A stretch of DNA of 8,228 bases. Source: JBFHNV01 sp965365655. Lineage in GTDB: Bacteria > Pseudomonadota > Gammaproteobacteria > HK1. Within the stretch, counting starts at the first letter, position 1, and the number at the start of each line of letters is the position of its first letter. Made by a program: the position numbers and the translations under genes. Shown piece after piece: positions 5,405 through 8,228 of the stretch. The DNA lies in the NCBI GenBank assembly GCA_965365655.1, contig CBDUCN010000239.1, forward strand, positions 1 to 8,228, in the 5' to 3' direction. Below the pieces are notes generated by a model, which was given only the letters and a program-made list of their open reading frames with translations, was not told where the DNA came from and ran no database searches.

Positions 5405-5944
5405 TCAGGCGGGGCGCCGCTCCACGTCCAGCACCTGCGTCGTGAACACGCCCTCGCGGCGCTCTGCGAAGAAGTGGCGCAGCGTGACCTCGATGGACGG
5501 GAACGCGATCTCCGCCCACGGGATCTGCTCCTCGGTCATCAGCTCGACCTCGAGGCTCTCCGCGCCGGGCGTGACCGCGTCGTCGAGCAGGCGCGCGAGG
5601 AACAGCACGTAGACCTGCGAGATGCGCGGGATGTTGATGTAGCGGTACAGCTCGCCGACCTCCACACGCGCGTTCGCCTCCTCCAGCGCCTCGCGGGCGG
5701 CGGCGGCCTGGGTGGTCTCGCCGTTCTCCATGAACCCGGCCGGCAGCGTCCACAGCCCCTTGCGCGGCGCGATCGCGCGCCGGCACATCAGCACCCGCCG
5801 CTCCCAGGTCGGCACGCAGCCGGCGACGATCTTCGGGTTCGAGTAGTGGATCGCGCCGCACGCGTCGCACACGTGGCGCGGGCGGTCGTCCCCGGGCGGC
5901 ACCCGCTCCACCAGAGGCGACGCGCAGCAGGGGCAGAAGTTCAC
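5405..5944 (-). CDS. Nudix hydrolase with N-terminal zinc ribbon
   Basis: A 179-residue Nudix protein expected to cleave a nucleoside diphosphate linked to another group, with Mg2+ or Mn2+; the substrate cannot be read from the sequence. A zinc ribbon opens it: C4 and C7 in CPCC, then C26 and C29 in CDACG. The Nudix box GX5EX7REUXEEXGU runs from G70 (GFMENGE) to R84-E85 and E88-E89. Its last Gly is Asn91 (REALEEANA); the catalytic Arg and Glu residues are all present, and I recall similar substitutions in this zinc-ribbon subfamily. The start is a GTG whose GTGA overlaps the folK stop, indicating translational coupling; an upstream extension would lie wholly inside folK and lack family features. 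Placement after folB-folK suggests a possible role in the dihydroneopterin triphosphate step, but ADP-ribose or NAD-type substrates are equally possible. Confidence 0.88.
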   Translation of the reverse strand: MNFCPCCASPLVERVPPGDDRPRHVCDACGAIHYSNPKIVAGCVPTWERRVLMCRRAIAPRKGLWTLPAGFMENGETTQAAAAREALEEANARVEVGELYRYINIPRISQVYVLFLARLLDDAVTPGAESLEVELMTEEQIPWAEIAFPSIEVTLRHFFAERREGVFTTQVLDVERRPA

Positions 5945-6447
5945 GACGCCGCCCGCGCCGCCGGCAGCGCCAGCGCGACCCGCCGCATGCCGCTCGCGTC
6001 CAGTGCGAGCCGCGCCTCGAGGTCGCGGTAACGCTCGCCGAGCACGGGATGCCGCTCGTCGGGGGCGATCTCGGCCAGCGGGTGCAGCACGTACGCCTCG
6101 CGGAGGATCTCGCCCCGCGGCAGCTCCACCGGCCCGTCGCTGCACAGCGCGCCGAACGTGAGCACGTCGATGTCCAGCGTGCGCGGACCGAAACGCTTCT
6201 GCCCCGGCCGGCGCCCGGCGCTCCGCTCGATCGCCTTCAGCCGCGCGAGCACCTGCTCGACGTCCTCCGCGGTGTCGAAGCCCACCGCGAGGTTGTAGAA
6301 CGGCTCGCCGTCGAACCCGACGGCGCGCGTCTCGTACACGCTGGACAGGGTGAGCTCGCCGAACGCCGCGCGCAGCGCCGCGACCGCGTCGCGCACGTGG
6401 CGCTCGCGGTCCACGTTGCTGCCGATGCTGACGTAGACGCGGTTCAC
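5941..6447 (-). CDS. folK: 6-hydroxymethyl-7,8-dihydropterin pyrophosphokinase FolK
   Basis: FolK transfers diphosphate from ATP to 6-hydroxymethyl-7,8-dihydropterin, providing the substrate for dihydropteroate synthase in folate synthesis (cytoplasm). The 168-residue protein starts VYVSIGSN (4-11), the usual first strand and loop. It carries YETRAVGFDGEPFYNLAV (38-55) and the family signature KRFGPRTLDIDV (84-95). D92 and D94 correspond to the two Mg-binding aspartates of E. coli HPPK. LHPLAEIAPD (121-130) is the typical 'hPR/L' C-terminal segment. The start is a GTG at 6447, 13 nt after the folB stop and without an obvious SD, so translation probably depends on coupling to folB. The stop overlaps the Nudix start by four bases. 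All catalytic features are intact. Confidence 0.95.
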   Translation of the reverse strand: MNRVYVSIGSNVDRERHVRDAVAALRAAFGELTLSSVYETRAVGFDGEPFYNLAVGFDTAEDVEQVLARLKAIERSAGRRPGQKRFGPRTLDIDVLTFGALCSDGPVELPRGEILREAYVLHPLAEIAPDERHPVLGERYRDLEARLALDASGMRRVALALPAARAAS

Positions 6448-6460
6448 GGAGACGCGCCGG

Positions 6461-6817
6461 TCACGGGCGCTCGCCGCGCTCGATCGCGACGCCGACGTCC
6501 ACCGCGCCGCGCAGCGCCCCGCGCTTGTTCACCCTGAGCCGCAGCCAGGCCACGTCGAACTCGTCCATGACGAGCTGGGCGACGCGCTCGGCCAGGGTCT
6601 CGACGAGCTGGAAGCGACTGTCCTCGACGAACGCGATCACGCGCTTGGTCACCGCCTTGTAGTCGACCGTGTCCTCGACCGCGTCGCTGCGCGCGGCGCG
6701 CGCACAGTCGCATGGCATCTCGAGGTCGAGATACACGGTCTGCTTGATCTCGCGCTCCCAGTCGAAGATGCCGATGACCGTTTCCACGGCCAGCTCGCGG
6801 ATGAAGATGGTGTCCAT
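6461..6817 (-). CDS. folB: Dihydroneopterin aldolase FolB
   Basis: FolB cleaves 7,8-dihydroneopterin to 6-hydroxymethyl-7,8-dihydropterin and glycolaldehyde (and can epimerise it), the step just before FolK. The 118-residue product begins MDTIFIRELAVETVIGIFDW and matches E. coli FolB closely in layout. E21 (in DWERE) and K98 (in RVNKRGALRGAVDVGV) correspond to the catalytic Glu and Lys, and LVETLAERVA (71-80) is the substrate-pocket segment. The family builds octamers. Although the frame stays open far upstream, the ATG at 6817 gives a normal N-terminus, and the extension would run antisense through plsY. It heads the folB-folK-Nudix cluster and is divergent from plsY. Its SD is poor. Confidence 0.95.
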   Translation of the reverse strand: MDTIFIRELAVETVIGIFDWEREIKQTVYLDLEMPCDCARAARSDAVEDTVDYKAVTKRVIAFVEDSRFQLVETLAERVAQLVMDEFDVAWLRLRVNKRGALRGAVDVGVAIERGERP

Positions 6818-6854
6818 GGCGCGCGGCTCGGAGCGGCCTGTCGCCGCGGGCGGG

Positions 6855-6863
6855 ACTCTATCA
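6855..6863 (-). promoter_or_regulatory. Candidate extended -10 promoter for folB-folK-Nudix
   Basis: On the minus strand TGATAGAGT (6863 to 6855) combines a TGn extension with TAGAGT, a four-of-six -10 match. The predicted start near 6848 gives a leader of about 30 nt. There is no good -35, which fits an extended -10 type, but the match is modest. Confidence 0.3.
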
Positions 6864-6893
6864 GCATGCCCCGGGGAGCCGCGTCGGCGCGCC

Positions 6894-6923
6894 TTGACCC
6901 CCGTTCCCGGCACGCGATTCAAT
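6894..6923 (+). promoter_or_regulatory. Candidate sigma-70 promoter of plsY
   Basis: TTGACC (6894-6899) and TTCAAT (6918-6923) are separated by 18 nt and match the -35 at five and the -10 at four of six positions. Spacing and -35 are the same as in the candidate at 1096-1125. Transcription would start near 6930, almost exactly at the plsY ATG (6929). Confidence 0.4.
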
Positions 6924-6928
6924 GCCCC

Positions 6929-7543
6929 ATGCTGTCCGGCTCCCTGCTGCTCGCCGTCGCGCTGCCGCTCATCGGCTACCTGGCCGGCTCCCTCGCCTCC
7001 GCCGTCATCGTGTGCCGCGCGATGGGCCTGCCCGACCCGCGCACCGGCGGCTCGGGCAACCCCGGCACGACCAACGTGCTGCGCCTGGGGGGCAAGAAGG
7101 CCGCGGCCCTGACGCTGCTGGGAGACGTGCTCAAGGGCGTGCTGCCGGTGCTCGCCGCCCACGCGCTGCAGGCGCCGCAGCCGGCGCTCGCGCTGACCGC
7201 GCTCGCGGCCTTCCTCGGGCACCTGTACCCGGTGTTCTTCGGCTTCCAGGGCGGCAAGGGCGTGGCGACGGCCTTCGGCGCGATCGTCGCGCTGTCGTGG
7301 CCGGTCGGGCTGGTGTTCGGGCTGCTGTGGGTCGCGCTCGCGGCGATCACCCGCTACGCGTCGGTGGCCTCGCTGGGCGCCGCCACGGCGGCGCCGCTCG
7401 CGGCGCTCGCGCTGCCCGGCAACACGACCTACGCGGCGGTGCTCGCGGTCGTCGCGGCGCTGATCTGGTGGCGCCACCGCGAGAACGTCGCGCGCCTTCG
7501 CGCCGGAACCGAAGGGCGCATCGGCGCGAAGCGCACCGGGTAG
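6929..7543 (+). CDS. plsY: Glycerol-3-phosphate acyltransferase PlsY (acyl-phosphate dependent)
   Basis: PlsY transfers an acyl chain from acyl-phosphate to glycerol-3-phosphate in the inner membrane, starting phospholipid synthesis. The product has 204 residues, a usual length, with several hydrophobic helices. The three conserved loops are intact: SGNPGTTNVLRLGGKK (42-57), GHLYPVFFGFQGGKGVAT (97-114) and TRYASVAS (141-148). The cytoplasmic tail WWRHRENVARLRAGTE (180-195) is also typical. The ATG at 6929 places the first helix at the N-terminus; an in-frame ATG at 6866 would add 21 polar residues not expected in PlsY. No Shine-Dalgarno precedes 6929, and the best promoter lies directly upstream, so the mRNA may be leaderless. 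The plsY-tsaD convergence and folB-plsY divergence repeat the arrangement I recall from E. coli. Confidence 0.95.
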   Translation: MLSGSLLLAVALPLIGYLAGSLASAVIVCRAMGLPDPRTGGSGNPGTTNVLRLGGKKAAALTLLGDVLKGVLPVLAAHALQAPQPALALTALAAFLGHLYPVFFGFQGGKGVATAFGAIVALSWPVGLVFGLLWVALAAITRYASVASLGAATAAPLAALALPGNTTYAAVLAVVAALIWWRHRENVARLRAGTEGRIGAKRTG

Positions 7544-7560
7544 CGGGCGCGGCACGCGCA

Positions 7561-7584
7561 CCGGGCGCCGCGCCTGGCGCCCGG
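7561..7584 (+). terminator. Perfect 9-bp hairpin after plsY
   Basis: CCGGGCGCC (7561-7569) and GGCGCCCGG (7576-7584) form a perfect 9-bp stem with a GCGCCT loop, 17 nt after the plsY stop codon. Position and stability fit a transcript end or 3' stabiliser. No T-tract follows, so classic intrinsic termination is not supported. Confidence 0.5.
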
Positions 7585-7605
7585 AGGCCGCGGCGCCCGT
7601 GCGCC

Positions 7606-7734
7606 GGGTCGTCGAGCGGCAGGCCCGAGTCCGACCGCACGACCTGGGTCGCCGAGCGCCAGGCCCGCGTCCGGCCACACGGCCCGGGTCGCCGGGCGCC
7701 ACGCCCGCGTCCGGCGGCACGGCCCGGGTCGCCG
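7606..7734. repeat. Degenerate 40-bp tandem repeat (three units plus a stub)
   Basis: GGGTC recurs at 7606, 7646, 7686 and 7726, an exact 40-bp period. Units 7606-7645, 7646-7685 and 7686-7725 are complete. By direct comparison units 1/2 differ at 7 positions, 2/3 at 4 and 1/3 at 9 of 40. The fourth copy keeps only its first nine bases (GGGTCGCCG). Units abut without spacers, and 40 is not a multiple of three, so it is neither a CRISPR array nor a protein repeat. It fills most of the gap between the converging plsY and tsaD genes. Function unknown; slippage-grown minisatellite is the simplest reading. Confidence 0.85.
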
Positions 7735-7764
7735 CGGCACGCCGTGCACGCGCGCACTGCACCG

Positions 7765-8228
7765 TCAGGCCGGGTCCGCGAGCGTCTCCAGCGACCACCT
7801 CGGGTGCACCGGGAACCCGGCGTCGACCCGCTCACCGGCCGCGAGCCGGCGCCAGCCCGCGTAGGCCACCATCGCGCCGTTGTCGGTGCACAGCGCCGGC
7901 GGCGGGTAGCGCAGCCGCACCCCCGCGCCGTCGGCCCACTCGCCCAGCACCGCGCGCAGGCGCCGGTTCGCGGCGACCCCGCCGGCCAGCACCAGGGTGT
8001 CCACACCCGCCGCCTCCACCGCGCGCCGGCACTTCACGAGCAGCGTCTGCGCGACCGCCTCCTCGAAACCGCGGGCCACGTCCGCGCGCACCTGGGGATC
8101 GGAGGTCCCGGCGGCGGCCAGGCGGGTCAGCACCGAGGTCTTCAGGCCGCTGAAGCTGAAGTCCAGTCCCGGACGGTCGGTCATCGGGCGCGGGAACTCG
8201 AAGCGTCCCGGGGTGCCCTGCTCGGCCA
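7765..8228 (-). CDS. tsaD: tRNA N6-adenosine threonylcarbamoyltransferase TsaD (5' part outside window)
   Basis: TsaD (with TsaB and TsaE) transfers the threonylcarbamoyl group to A37 of ANN-decoding tRNAs, giving t6A. The 153 C-terminal residues are visible, slightly under half of a normal protein. They include the segment FPRPMTDRPGLDFSFSGLKT typical of bacterial TsaD, LVLAGGVAANRRLR (the GGVAAN nucleotide-binding turn of the ASKHA fold), and CTDNGAMVAYAGWRRL, which carries the conserved Asp used in metal/ATP binding. The protein ends a few residues after the HPRW segment, as usual. The N-terminal HxxxH metal site lies beyond the right edge. An internal ATG at 8184 is not the start, because the family sequence AEQGTPGRFEFPRP continues upstream to the edge. 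It converges on plsY across the repeat-bearing gap. Confidence 0.95.
   Translation of the reverse strand, partial: AEQGTPGRFEFPRPMTDRPGLDFSFSGLKTSVLTRLAAAGTSDPQVRADVARGFEEAVAQTLLVKCRRAVEAAGVDTLVLAGGVAANRRLRAVLGEWADGAGVRLRYPPPALCTDNGAMVAYAGWRRLAAGERVDAGFPVHPRWSLETLADPA

Noticed and set aside
4533..6031. Very long open frames on both strands across folM and the Nudix gene (over 440 residues each)
   Set aside because: They overlap two genes with intact family motifs, have Arg/Ala/Gly-biased composition without domains, and arise because stop codons are rare in this G+C-rich DNA.
5945..6145. Nudix protein with a 67-residue N-terminal extension
   Set aside because: The extension lies inside folK in another frame and has no domain; the GTG at 5944 overlaps the folK stop and starts just before the zinc ribbon.
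7606..7734. CRISPR array
   Set aside because: Repeat units abut directly with no unique spacers, units differ by 10-22 percent, and no cas gene is nearby.
6461..7798. Minus-strand frame extending folB upstream to 445 codons
   Set aside because: The extension runs antisense through all of plsY and the tandem repeat and has no recognisable domain; FolB is complete from the ATG at 6817.
1..8228. Mobile element, phage, defence or toxin-antitoxin system
   Set aside because: Every well-supported gene is a chromosomal housekeeping family, composition is uniform, and no transposase, integrase, terminal inverted repeat or target duplication was seen.

Overview
The window is very G+C-rich (estimated by eye, not counted) and tightly packed. 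Almost every third codon position is G or C, and short A/T-rich pockets occur almost only between genes, at likely promoters. Gene content points to a gammaproteobacterial chromosome: a hisE-tatA-tatB run and the arrangement tsaD / plsY / folB / folK with uppP nearby, which resembles the E. coli and Pseudomonas order. A high-GC lineage such as Ectothiorhodospiraceae/Chromatiales would fit, but the lineage is inference. There are no mobile elements, phage genes, CRISPR arrays, rRNAs or tRNAs.

Layout. (1) 1-1008, minus strand: hisE, tatA and the first 114 codons of tatB. This is a histidine-pathway pyrophosphatase followed by the twin-arginine export system; tatC presumably lies beyond the left edge. 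(2) 1170-2144, plus: an atypical SDR protein related to mitochondrial complex I subunit NDUFA9. It is divergent from hisE and convergent with the next gene, with 1 bp between stop codons. (3) 2146-2943, minus: uppP (BacA-type undecaprenyl-diphosphatase). (4) 3190-4416, minus: a PF02636-type methyltransferase related to MidA/NDUFAF7. (5) 4566-5318, plus: a FolM/PTR1-like pteridine reductase. (6) 5405-6817, minus: folB-folK-Nudix, a compact folate cluster in which the folK stop and Nudix start overlap in GTGA. (7) 6929-7543, plus: plsY (acyl-phosphate glycerol-3-phosphate acyltransferase), divergent from folB. (8) 7544-7764: a gene-free stretch with a strong hairpin and a degenerate 40-bp tandem repeat. 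(9) 7765-8228, minus: the C-terminal part of tsaD (tRNA t6A synthesis).

How the genes work together. FolB, FolK, the Nudix enzyme and the pteridine reductase can be read as a pterin/folate module. FolB and FolK make 6-hydroxymethyl-dihydropterin diphosphate, the reductase acts on dihydropterins, and the Nudix protein is a candidate for the dihydroneopterin-triphosphate step (inference). UppP and PlsY serve the envelope (carrier-lipid recycling and the first acylation of phospholipid synthesis). The NDUFA9-like and NDUFAF7-like proteins, on either side of uppP, both have mitochondrial relatives tied to complex I.

This is mainly a housekeeping region and I see no convincing undescribed multi-gene system. 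The items most worth a second look are the 40-bp tandem repeat, the folate module with its unassigned Nudix enzyme, the paired complex-I-related genes, a possibly leaderless plsY, an 18-codon upstream ORF at the methyltransferase start, and strong intergenic hairpins that lack T-tracts.
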